A stretch of DNA of 39,240 nt from Chloroflexota bacterium. GTDB lineage: Bacteria; Chloroflexota; Anaerolineae; Anaerolineales; E44-bin32. Within the stretch, counting starts at the first letter, position 1, and every line of letters starts with the position of its first letter. This document shows positions 8,220 to 14,855 of this stretch, piece after piece. Both the position numbers and the translations under genes were made by a program. The notes under the pieces were generated by a model that worked only from the letters and a program-made list of their open reading frames with translations, did not search any database and was not told the DNA's origin. The stretch lies in assembly GCA_027298025.1 (NCBI GenBank), contig JAPUGV010000262.1:1-39240 (forward strand). The letters run 5' to 3'.

Positions 8220-8478
8220 TAGGTTTTCTAAAACATAATATGACAAAAATCCATTTCACGGCAGTTTGATCAAGCATTCCGGATAGCCCCGTTTCGCCTT
8301 CGGGCCCGTGCCGCATAGACAATCCTTCAAACCGCGCTGCCCAGTTGTTGCTCAGATGACCCGCCGCACAGAATTTATGCAGTTCGGGCGCGTTCATCAT
8401 CTGACTTGTATCGGGAACCCCCGTTCGGACAATCTCAAGCAGCTCCTCTCCGTAATAAAAGCGGAAGCTATCTCGCAC
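8206..8478 (-). CDS. unrecognised short reading frame, possibly a gene remnant
   Basis: A 90-codon frame from GTG 8478 overlaps the start of the sulfatase-like gene. Its first part (SFRFYYGEELLEIVRTGVP, NAPELHKFC) has coding-like composition and the frame continues upstream to a TAA about eight codons earlier. I recognise no family. It may be the decayed end of another gene, joined to non-coding sequence at its C-terminus. Confidence 0.25.
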   Translation of the reverse strand: MRDSFRFYYGEELLEIVRTGVPDTSQMMNAPELHKFCAAGHLSNNWAARFEGLSMRHGPEGETGLSGMLDQTAVKWIFVILCFRKPNVCE

Positions 8479-8840
8479 TTCTTCAGCACTCAGCCGCCTT
8501 TAGGGGCAGTCACGTCAGATAGCCCATAATATCGGACAGTCTATCTCCCCCTTACCCACAGGACATTCGTCAGGGTCGTCTACCTCCGGCGCCCACGCCG
8601 ATATTCAACGGCTCGCCCAGGTACTTCGATGCCTGCAGCTATTGGGCGCCGCTTCCAAGTAGGATGTTCGCCGGTTCCTCGTTTGGCTTTACAGCTAACG
8701 TCTCACGTGCTTCGTCATCCCCCGGGTGTGCACGCTTCCGCCCGATAGCAGCTGCCAGTTCCTTGACCCTGGCTGCCTTGCGGTGGCACCCCAACCAACC
8801 TTGCGGTCAACTCGCACGTTTTCCTCGCTACGCTCCGAGG
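8220..8840. other. gene-poor stretch between sulfatase-like gene and tRNA-Pro
   Basis: About 620 bases with no confident gene. It holds only the two weak minus-strand frames listed separately. Base composition returns to GC-rich from about 8550 onward. I see no transposase, integrase or terminal inverted repeats. It looks like degraded sequence at the edge of an insertion. Confidence 0.6.
8639..8794 (-). CDS. unrecognised 51-codon reading frame
   Basis: From a TTG at 8792-8794 the frame encodes a basic-then-acidic peptide (RKAARVKELAAAIGRKRA, then DDEARETLAVKPNEEPAN). After its TAG the same frame continues open for about 22 more codons (KYLGEPLNIGVGAGG). The composition looks protein-like, suggesting an interrupted or decayed gene, but there is no recognised domain and no ribosome binding site that I would trust. 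Confidence 0.2.
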   Translation of the reverse strand: MGCHRKAARVKELAAAIGRKRAHPGDDEARETLAVKPNEEPANILLGSGAQ

Positions 8841-8846
8841 TATACT
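8841..8846 (+). promoter_or_regulatory. TATACT -10 box of tRNA-Pro
   Basis: TATACT lies 12 bases before the mature tRNA 5' end. The -35 region at the right distance (around 8818-8824, GTTTTCC) is weak. The same box is preserved in the truncated copy at 6329-6334. Confidence 0.4.
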
Positions 8847-8858
8847 CCGCAGCGATGA

Positions 8859-8932
8859 CGGGGCGTGGCTCAGCCCGGTAGAGCGCACGGTTCGGGTCCG
8901 TGAGGTCGGCGGTTCAAATCCGCCCGCCCCGA
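8859..8932 (+). tRNA. tRNA-Pro (anticodon CGG)
   Basis: The 74 bases fold into a complete cloverleaf. Acceptor CGGGGCG (8859-8865) pairs with CGCCCCG (8925-8931), followed by A73. The D-stem is GCTC/GAGC. The anticodon stem CACGG/CCGTG holds loop TTCGGGT with anticodon CGG. The variable region is AGGTC, and the T-arm GGCGG/CCGCC has loop TTCAAAT. CCA is not encoded. It reads CCG proline codons. Confidence 0.95.
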
Positions 8933-8987
8933 CTGCCACCCATTCACAAGGACGGAGATCGCCGCCCTGGGCTTATGATTGGCCTCT

Positions 8988-9012
8988 TCCGGAGTCCTCA
9001 GAGGGCTTCGGA
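8988..9012 (+). terminator. imperfect hairpin between tRNA-Pro and GH15 gene
   Basis: TCCGGAGTCCTC pairs imperfectly with GAGGGCTTCGGA around a tight loop, 55 bases after the tRNA. Only a weak T-tract (CATTT) follows. It could end tRNA transcription or be part of the GH15 leader. Confidence 0.3.
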
Positions 9013-9036
9013 AGTGCTCATTTATGGAGAAAATCT

Positions 9037-10839
9037 ATGCCTTATTCGCCGATTGAGAACTACGCATTGATTGGCAATATGCACACTGCCGCTCTAGTCG
9101 GAATGAATGGATCCATCGACTTTATGTGTCTTCCGCACTTCGACTCCCCCACCATCTTTGCCGCCCTGCTAGATGACAAGAAGGGGGGTAGGTTCTCGAT
9201 CCGACCGATACTTGAGAAGGTGCGGCAGAGACAGCTGTATGTTCCAGACACTTCTGTCTTGCTCTCACGATTCCTCTCCGAGGAAGGAGTAGCTGAGGTG
9301 TCTGATTTCATGCCCATGGGCGAGGGAATTGATACCCGCGCACTCATAAGAAGGGCCAAGACTGTGCGCGGCGAAGTGCGCTATGAAATTCGCTGTGCTC
9401 CGCGCTTCAACTATGCGCGAGATACGCACGAAGTCGAGATCCGGGATGGCGAAGTGCTATTCAAATCCGAATCAATGACACTTCGATTGAAAACGGAGGT
9501 ACCGCTAAGTGTCGCGGAGGACGGTGCCGTATTCGGTGAATTCACGCTGGGCACCGGCCAAACCGCGGCATTTGTGCTCGAGGAGATTGGAACTTCGTCG
9601 CCTTCTGCCAACCCCTCCTTCATTCCGGAGGCTTTCAAACAGACTCTGGACTATTGGCACAATTGGGTAGGCCGCATCCACTACCAGGGTCGTTGGCGTG
9701 AGCGGGTTTACCGCTCAGCTATCACGCTCAAGTTGCTGACATCCGCTGCTTACGGCTCAGTGGTCGCGGCGCCCACTTTTGGATTGCCGGAAGAAATTGG
9801 GGGAGAGCGCAACTGGGATTATCGTTATACCTGGATTCGGGATGCTTCATTCACGATGTACGCCTTGATGCGGCTGGGGTGCGTGGAAGAAGCTGGTGCG
9901 TTCATGCACTGGGTGGAAGATCGTGTCTCAGAGCTCAACCCTGATGGCTCGCTGCAAATCATGTACGGGATCGACGGCCGCAAAGATCTAACCGAACACA
10001 CTCTGCCCCACCTGGAAGGCTACATGGGTTCTTCGCCAGTACGCATCGGAAATGGGGCCTACGGCCAGTTTCAGATGGACATCTATGGCGAACTTATGGA
10101 TTCGGTTTACCTGTTCAACAAGCATGGTGAACCGATTCACCATGACTTGTGGGAGAACTTATCGAGGTTGACAAATTGGGTGGTGGATAACTGGCAGCGA
10201 CCGGATGCAGGGATCTGGGAAGTCCGCGGGGGTCTGCAAGAATTTACCTACTCGCGCCTGATGGCGTGGGTGGCCGTCGATCGGGCCATCCGCCTGGCGC
10301 TAAAACGCTCGTTCCCGGCGCCTCTAAACGAATGGTATGCGGCCCGCAACGCGATTTATCGGGACATTTACACGAACTTTTGGGACCCCGATCGAGGGAC
10401 TTTCGTTCAGCACAAGGGCACCAAGGCAGTGGATGCTTCTACGCTGCTCATGCCGCTTGTGCGCTTCATCAGTCCTACCGATCCACGTTGGCTCTCTACC
10501 ATGCGGGCCATCGAGGAGGATCTGGTCGACGATTCGCTCGTATTCCGGTACAAGATCGAGGAAGCCGCGGCAGATGGGCTGGTCGGAATGGAAGGCACCT
10601 TTGGCATCACCTCATTCTGGTATGTTGAGGCATTAGGCCGCACAGGCGATGTCGACAAAGCGCGGTTCATATTTGAGAAGCTCCTCGGCTACGCTAATCA
10701 TGTCGATCTATACGCCGAGGAGCTTGGTCCCCACGGTGAGCATTTGGGAAACTTTCCCCAGGCGTTCACCCACCTGGCGCTGATCAGTGCCGCTTTTGAT
10801 CTTGATCGCAGATTATCGAGTGCAGGCCGAGGCGGCTAG
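9037..10839 (+). CDS. glycoside hydrolase family 15 protein (glucoamylase/trehalase type)
   Basis: A 600-residue protein without a signal peptide. The N-terminus MPYSPIENYALIGNMHTAALVG and the GH15 signature GGERNWDYRYTWIRDAS (255-271) are typical of the bacterial GH15 group. The likely catalytic acid is Glu395 in GIWEVRGG and the base lies in EELGPHGEHLGNFPQAFTH (about 561-580). The family hydrolyses alpha-glucosidic bonds by inversion; bacterial members act on oligosaccharides, dextrins or trehalose, and the cytoplasmic form fits internal glucan or trehalose turnover. The ATG follows GGAG at good spacing. It is convergent with the MscS gene, with no base between the stops. Confidence 0.93.
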   Translation: MPYSPIENYALIGNMHTAALVGMNGSIDFMCLPHFDSPTIFAALLDDKKGGRFSIRPILEKVRQRQLYVPDTSVLLSRFLSEEGVAEVSDFMPMGEGIDTRALIRRAKTVRGEVRYEIRCAPRFNYARDTHEVEIRDGEVLFKSESMTLRLKTEVPLSVAEDGAVFGEFTLGTGQTAAFVLEEIGTSSPSANPSFIPEAFKQTLDYWHNWVGRIHYQGRWRERVYRSAITLKLLTSAAYGSVVAAPTFGLPEEIGGERNWDYRYTWIRDASFTMYALMRLGCVEEAGAFMHWVEDRVSELNPDGSLQIMYGIDGRKDLTEHTLPHLEGYMGSSPVRIGNGAYGQFQMDIYGELMDSVYLFNKHGEPIHHDLWENLSRLTNWVVDNWQRPDAGIWEVRGGLQEFTYSRLMAWVAVDRAIRLALKRSFPAPLNEWYAARNAIYRDIYTNFWDPDRGTFVQHKGTKAVDASTLLMPLVRFISPTDPRWLSTMRAIEEDLVDDSLVFRYKIEEAAADGLVGMEGTFGITSFWYVEALGRTGDVDKARFIFEKLLGYANHVDLYAEELGPHGEHLGNFPQAFTHLALISAAFDLDRRLSSAGRGG

Positions 10840-10846
10840 CTAGCCG
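10833..10846. repeat. 14-bp palindrome carrying two back-to-back stop codons
   Basis: CGGCTAGCTAGCCG is a perfect palindrome. The GH15 TAG (10837-10839) and the MscS TAG (read on minus, 10840-10842) sit side by side at its centre. No other terminator is available between these convergent genes. Confidence 0.7.
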
Positions 10847-11943
10847 ACATCTCGGAAAGCAGTTACTAGTCTACGCAGCTCGGTTTCACTAATCTTGTGA
10901 TTGAGGTCTCGCACAGGATTGGGGACTTCGATGTTCGCCTCATCCAGCGCCCGAATCATGGCGGTGTTGACCCGGTCGAACATGCGCCGCGTGTCCACGA
11001 AGGAATCCAGCCACCAGCGCACTCTAAAGATCATCCCCGCGTCACCAAAGTGCAGGAACAGCGCCTCCACGGGCCGATCAGGCTCCACTCCCTCTACCTG
11101 GCGCACAGCCTCGATGAGGGTCTCCTTCGCCAGTTCCACATTCGTTCCGTAACTTATCGGCAGTTCGATCTGGATGCGATAGGTCGTGTCGGGATAGGAG
11201 TAGTTGACGAGCAGGCTCTTGCTCATCACCGAGTTGGGGACAATCACCATTCGATTGTCGCGGGTCCGGACACGTGAGCTGCGCAGGCCGATGTCGATCA
11301 CATCGCCCCATGTGTCGAGAGCTTGGATCTCGATACGATCCCCGATGCGAAACGGCCGATCGAGCATGATGACGAAGCCCGCGATCGTATCCGCCAGGGT
11401 AGCCTGTGCCGCAAGCGCTATGGCCAGCGAGGCGATACCGAGTGTGGCAACGAGCCCACTCACGTCTACTTCAAAGCGACTCAATAAGATGATGAGCATC
11501 ACGATGGTCAGCAGGATCAAGGTCACCCGCTTGCCAAAAGGAACCAGCTGGTCGTCCAGCTTTGACTCTGTGCGCGGCGCAATGTCTGTCGCGTACCATG
11601 CCGCGAGGCTTCCTATAAGCTGCGAGGCGATCAAGAATCCGGTCAACAAGTAGAGCACAAAAAAGATGTTCCGGATCGATGCGCTTTGCTCGGCGACGAA
11701 GGGAATGTCCAGCCGAAGAATGGCGATATTGAGCGCGATCCACACCGCCAGTATGTTGAGCGGGGCCCGAACCGGCTTGATCAGTGTGCGGCTGATCGCC
11801 CTACCTCGTTCTCCAAGCGCTCGCCTGAAAACTCGGTCGAGTAAGTACCCGAGCAGGATGCGCACGAGTACCGCGGCTGCGATAACGATCAGTATCGAAG
11901 TCCCGACGCTTATCCATTGTTCACCCGTAAGCCCGAAGACCAT
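10840..11943 (-). CDS. mechanosensitive ion channel of the MscS family
   Basis: A 367-residue inner-membrane protein. Four membrane segments are visible, at about 11-33, 58-80, 92-118 and 140-160. The pore helix and beta-domain follow: LVATLGIASLAIALAAQATLA, then FVIMLDRPFRIGDRIEI, and VRTRDNRMVIVPNSVM, all standard for MscS. The C-terminal alpha-beta domain includes the duplex ending near ANIEVPNPV. The channel should open on membrane tension and release solutes under hypo-osmotic shock. A strong AAGGAGG precedes the ATG by nine bases. The gene is divergent from the cytochrome gene with about 105 bases between. Confidence 0.92.
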   Translation of the reverse strand: MVFGLTGEQWISVGTSILIVIAAAVLVRILLGYLLDRVFRRALGERGRAISRTLIKPVRAPLNILAVWIALNIAILRLDIPFVAEQSASIRNIFFVLYLLTGFLIASQLIGSLAAWYATDIAPRTESKLDDQLVPFGKRVTLILLTIVMLIILLSRFEVDVSGLVATLGIASLAIALAAQATLADTIAGFVIMLDRPFRIGDRIEIQALDTWGDVIDIGLRSSRVRTRDNRMVIVPNSVMSKSLLVNYSYPDTTYRIQIELPISYGTNVELAKETLIEAVRQVEGVEPDRPVEALFLHFGDAGMIFRVRWWLDSFVDTRRMFDRVNTAMIRALDEANIEVPNPVRDLNHKISETELRRLVTAFRDVG

Positions 11944-12048
11944 CTCTCAATCCTCCTTCTCTTTCCCGAATCCGATCTTTATGAAATTGCGGCTGATTAT
12001 ACAGGAGCCGCTTTGCGCCACCATTCGAAGCGGTGTAATCTCCGGCTC

Positions 12049-12402
12049 ATGACGCGATTCGTGATGCAACTTATTGCGGCCTCGCTCATGGCCGCCTGCG
12101 GCGGGGGAGCGGCAGACGGGGACGTCGCCCGCGGGCAGCAGGTATTCTCGGAGCATTGCGTCGCTTGTCATTCGGTCAGTTCTGAGGTCGTCATCGTGGG
12201 ACCCTCTCTGGCCGGGGTTGCAACGCGCGCGGCCGCCAACCGCGATAACCTTCAACCACGCCAGGTCTTGCGTCGCGCCATTCTGTCACCGCAGGCGGAA
12301 ATCGTGGAGGGATTTGCCGATCTGATGCCGCCAGATTTCGAGCGGAGACTCGTTGAGGCTGATCTCGAGGCGCTGCTCTCCTACCTGATGACTCTCGAAT
12401 AG
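12049..12402 (+). CDS. c-type cytochrome lipoprotein
   Basis: A small protein of 117 residues. An N-terminal hydrophobic stretch ends in MAAC with lipid-anchor Cys17, so the mature protein should be tethered outside the membrane. The heme site is CVACH (37-41) and the likely axial methionine is Met93 in ADLMPPDF, fitting a class I single-heme cytochrome. GPSLAGV matches the usual loop. I took ATG 12049 as start since it gives a proper signal peptide; the longer open frame upstream does not. It probably carries electrons at the outer membrane face of the cytoplasmic membrane. The DUF3179 lipoprotein gene follows 79 bases later on the same strand. Confidence 0.88.
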   Translation: MTRFVMQLIAASLMAACGGGAADGDVARGQQVFSEHCVACHSVSSEVVIVGPSLAGVATRAAANRDNLQPRQVLRRAILSPQAEIVEGFADLMPPDFERRLVEADLEALLSYLMTLE

Positions 12403-12481
12403 TCCCCGGAATACCGCTGAAATCCATTCTGTAGCCCCAGCTACGGCGAGTTGCAGCTCTGCCGCATAACATGTATGAAGT

Positions 12482-13732
12482 ATGCGGCTACTCGCGTTCG
12501 GACTTCTGCTGCTCACTGCCTGCTCGGCGGCCGTGATTGCAACTCCTATCGCTCCCACTGATGTAGCACCCCTTACAGCCGCGCCTCCGGCGCCGACCAT
12601 TACACCCGTCCCGGATCCCGCGGCAGTACCGACTTCTACTCCCCTCCCCGAATCCGACGTAGTCGGGGACTGTTCAGATCCGTTCGAGGGCATACAAATC
12701 CGATTCGCCACCCAATACTGGACCACGACCGATTTCTGCAATCATAGCGTCGACTACGGCGAGATCTTTTCCGGAGGCCCTCCCCCTGACGGAATCCCCG
12801 CCATTGATGATCCGGTGTTCGAAAGCGTAGAGTCCGCCGACGAGTGGCTGGAGAACGAATGGCCGGTCCTATTCTTTGAGGCCAACGGGGAGGCTAGAGC
12901 GTATCCGCTGGCCATCCTGATCTGGCACGAGATCGTTAACGACGAGGTGGCCGGACAAAAAGTTGCGCTGACTTTCTGTCCTTTGTGCAATTCCACGATT
13001 GCCTTCAACTCTGTCCTGGCGGATGGCACGGTGCTTGATTTTGGCACCAGCGGCAACCTGCGAAATTCAGACCTCGTAATGTACGACCGCCAGACCCGAT
13101 CCTGGTGGCAGCAATTCACGGGCGAAGCGATTGTTGGGCAGCTCACGGGCACTATGTTGGAAATGCTGCCTTCGCAAATCATCTCCTGGTCCGATTTCAA
13201 GCAGACCCACCCGGATTCTCTGGTCTTGTCACGAGATACGGGAAACACGCGAAACTACGGCAGCAATCCTTACGGAGGGTATGACGATGTCGGCAGATCG
13301 CCGTTCTTCCCTGTAGGTAAGTATGGGGATGAGCTGCCTCCAATCGAGCGCATTGTCGCCCTGACGCTCGGGGACATCGATGTCGCTTTCCCATTCAGCC
13401 TGTTGGCTGAAGTGGGCGTCGCAAACGAAGAGTATGCGGGCCAGCCGATTGTAATATTCTGGAAATGGGGCACCCATACGGCGTTTGGCAACACTGACAA
13501 GGACGTGGGGGCAAGCGGCGCTTTCTCACGCGAACTGGAGGGGCAAATCCTGACTTTCGAGGCTGCAGAGGGTGGGTTCGCAGACTTGGAGACCGGCTCC
13601 TTTTGGACCCTGACCGGGGAGGCCATCGAGGGACCCTTGTCAGGCAATCAGCTGAATAGGCTGGTATCTGGTGAGCACTTCTGGTTCGCCTGGTCGGTCT
13701 TTAGGCCAGATACGATTGTCTGGCAGCCCTAG
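12482..13732 (+). CDS. DUF3179 family lipoprotein
   Basis: A 416-residue exported protein: lipobox LLTAC with Cys14, then a Pro/Thr/Ala-rich linker to about residue 58. The globular part matches DUF3179: AYPLAILIWHEIVND, VALTFCPLCNSTIAF with Cys166 and Cys169, LVMYDRQTRSWWQQFTGEAI, and NPYGGYDDV. The function of DUF3179 is not known. The CPLC pair could bind a metal or be redox active, and the neighbouring cytochrome c lipoprotein suggests a possible extracytoplasmic redox role; that is inference. Its TAG overlaps the stop of the convergent AttH-like gene in a CTAG. Confidence 0.88.
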   Translation: MRLLAFGLLLLTACSAAVIATPIAPTDVAPLTAAPPAPTITPVPDPAAVPTSTPLPESDVVGDCSDPFEGIQIRFATQYWTTTDFCNHSVDYGEIFSGGPPPDGIPAIDDPVFESVESADEWLENEWPVLFFEANGEARAYPLAILIWHEIVNDEVAGQKVALTFCPLCNSTIAFNSVLADGTVLDFGTSGNLRNSDLVMYDRQTRSWWQQFTGEAIVGQLTGTMLEMLPSQIISWSDFKQTHPDSLVLSRDTGNTRNYGSNPYGGYDDVGRSPFFPVGKYGDELPPIERIVALTLGDIDVAFPFSLLAEVGVANEEYAGQPIVIFWKWGTHTAFGNTDKDVGASGAFSRELEGQILTFEAAEGGFADLETGSFWTLTGEAIEGPLSGNQLNRLVSGEHFWFAWSVFRPDTIVWQP

Positions 13733-14853
13733 TAGAGACCTTGTATGCTTCCCGAATAGCCGGTCAACTCCACGTATCCCTGACCGTTCACTGTGCCCCC
13801 CACCTTGACCGCCCCCTCCCAATACTCGATGTTGAGCCGCATTTCCTGATCCTTGATCCAGGGCTCCACAACCAGTTCCAGCCCCTCCGCAGGAATGGCA
13901 ATTTGCCAACCGGACGGATAGGTAGTGCCTGTAGTGTCGCTCGTCCAGGTGGTGATCGGAAGGATCTCAAACTCGTCAACGGTCAGCCATCGCGACTCTC
14001 CGTTCGGCTCAACTAACGTCCCGCCCGATACTTTCTCGATCCCGCCATCTTTTGTGCGGATGTGAAAGAGCATGAGCTCTCTGCCATCCTCAAGCTGTAA
14101 GCCAAACCAATCCCACCCGGTCGCCTCCGGACCCAGGGCACCTGTGGCCCACTCATGATCGAACCAAGTCGAACCGCGAACTGCGATTATGCGATCTCCG
14201 ATTTCGAGGCTGCCCTGAGTCTCCATGTTGGTGAAGCTGAGGTAGTAAGCGCCGTCGGTCTCTCCCTTTAGAGTGTAACCCCGCTCCCCATGCGCCACGA
14301 TCGGCTTAGTGGCGGCGAGCGTGAGATCGAGTCCGATGCCGGCTTCGCTGGCGCGTAAACGAACTTGACTTCCAGTGTCATCGAGGCTTTCGATGTTCCA
14401 ACCACCCAGGTGCACGCTAAACGGGTCCCCGGTTGCACCAGCCAAACCGGCAGAGCCCCGCTCGAATTTCTCCAGCGCCACATGTTCCCCTTCGCCGATA
14501 TCCGTCAGAGCCAAATGCCCGAAGTAAATTTGATTCGTAGCAAAGTCCGATTCCCGCTGCGTGTCGCCAGGCGTCAAGCCTCTGCGGAAGATCGTAAGCT
14601 GATAGCCGAAGCGATCTCCACCCTCCGAAACCAGATTGCCAGTGTAATACCACCATTCTGTCTGGTAATCGAGATGCGGTCCGTGGTCTTGAGGGAAGCT
14701 GAACTCCTGCGGTTCCCGGGCCCTCTTAAACCCAGGGGGCCCCGTCGCCCCAAGCAGTTCGTAGGTGGCGCTCTGTGAATCGGTCGGGGTCGGGAGCAGG
14801 AAATACCCAACAAGGGCCGTCGCTAATACGAGACTAACGATCGCCACTCTCAT
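13729..14853 (-). CDS. AttH/CrtC-like lipocalin-fold exported protein
   Basis: A 374-residue protein with a hydrophobic N-terminal export signal (VAIVSLVLATALVGYFLL). Family landmarks are FSFPQDHGPHLDYQTEWWYYTGNL (about 48-71), FGYQLTIFRRGL, IYFGHLALTD, YYLSFTNMETQG, WFDHEWATGAL and DWFGLQLEDGRELMLFHIR. Related proteins include AttH and carotenoid 1,2-hydratase CrtC, but most family members are uncharacterised. It directly follows a double-FtsX permease (2-base gap, AGGAG ribosome site), an arrangement recalling attEFGH-type loci, so a role in moving or modifying a lipid or lipoprotein is more likely than carotenoid chemistry. The start chosen is the ATG after the permease stop; the upstream frame lies inside the permease gene. 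Confidence 0.85.
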   Translation of the reverse strand: MRVAIVSLVLATALVGYFLLPTPTDSQSATYELLGATGPPGFKRAREPQEFSFPQDHGPHLDYQTEWWYYTGNLVSEGGDRFGYQLTIFRRGLTPGDTQRESDFATNQIYFGHLALTDIGEGEHVALEKFERGSAGLAGATGDPFSVHLGGWNIESLDDTGSQVRLRASEAGIGLDLTLAATKPIVAHGERGYTLKGETDGAYYLSFTNMETQGSLEIGDRIIAVRGSTWFDHEWATGALGPEATGWDWFGLQLEDGRELMLFHIRTKDGGIEKVSGGTLVEPNGESRWLTVDEFEILPITTWTSDTTGTTYPSGWQIAIPAEGLELVVEPWIKDQEMRLNIEYWEGAVKVGGTVNGQGYVELTGYSGSIQGLY

Positions 14854-14855
14854 AA

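Noticed and set aside
8715-8939. Minus-strand 74-codon frame containing GGFEPPTSRTRTVRSTGLSHAP
   Set aside because: It is antisense to tRNA-Pro. This peptide is a well-known artefact of translating the reverse strand of tRNA genes.
12464-12479. TATGAA/CATAAC boxes before the DUF3179 gene as promoter
   Set aside because: The implied transcription start would fall at or after the ATG, and the -35 match is poor.
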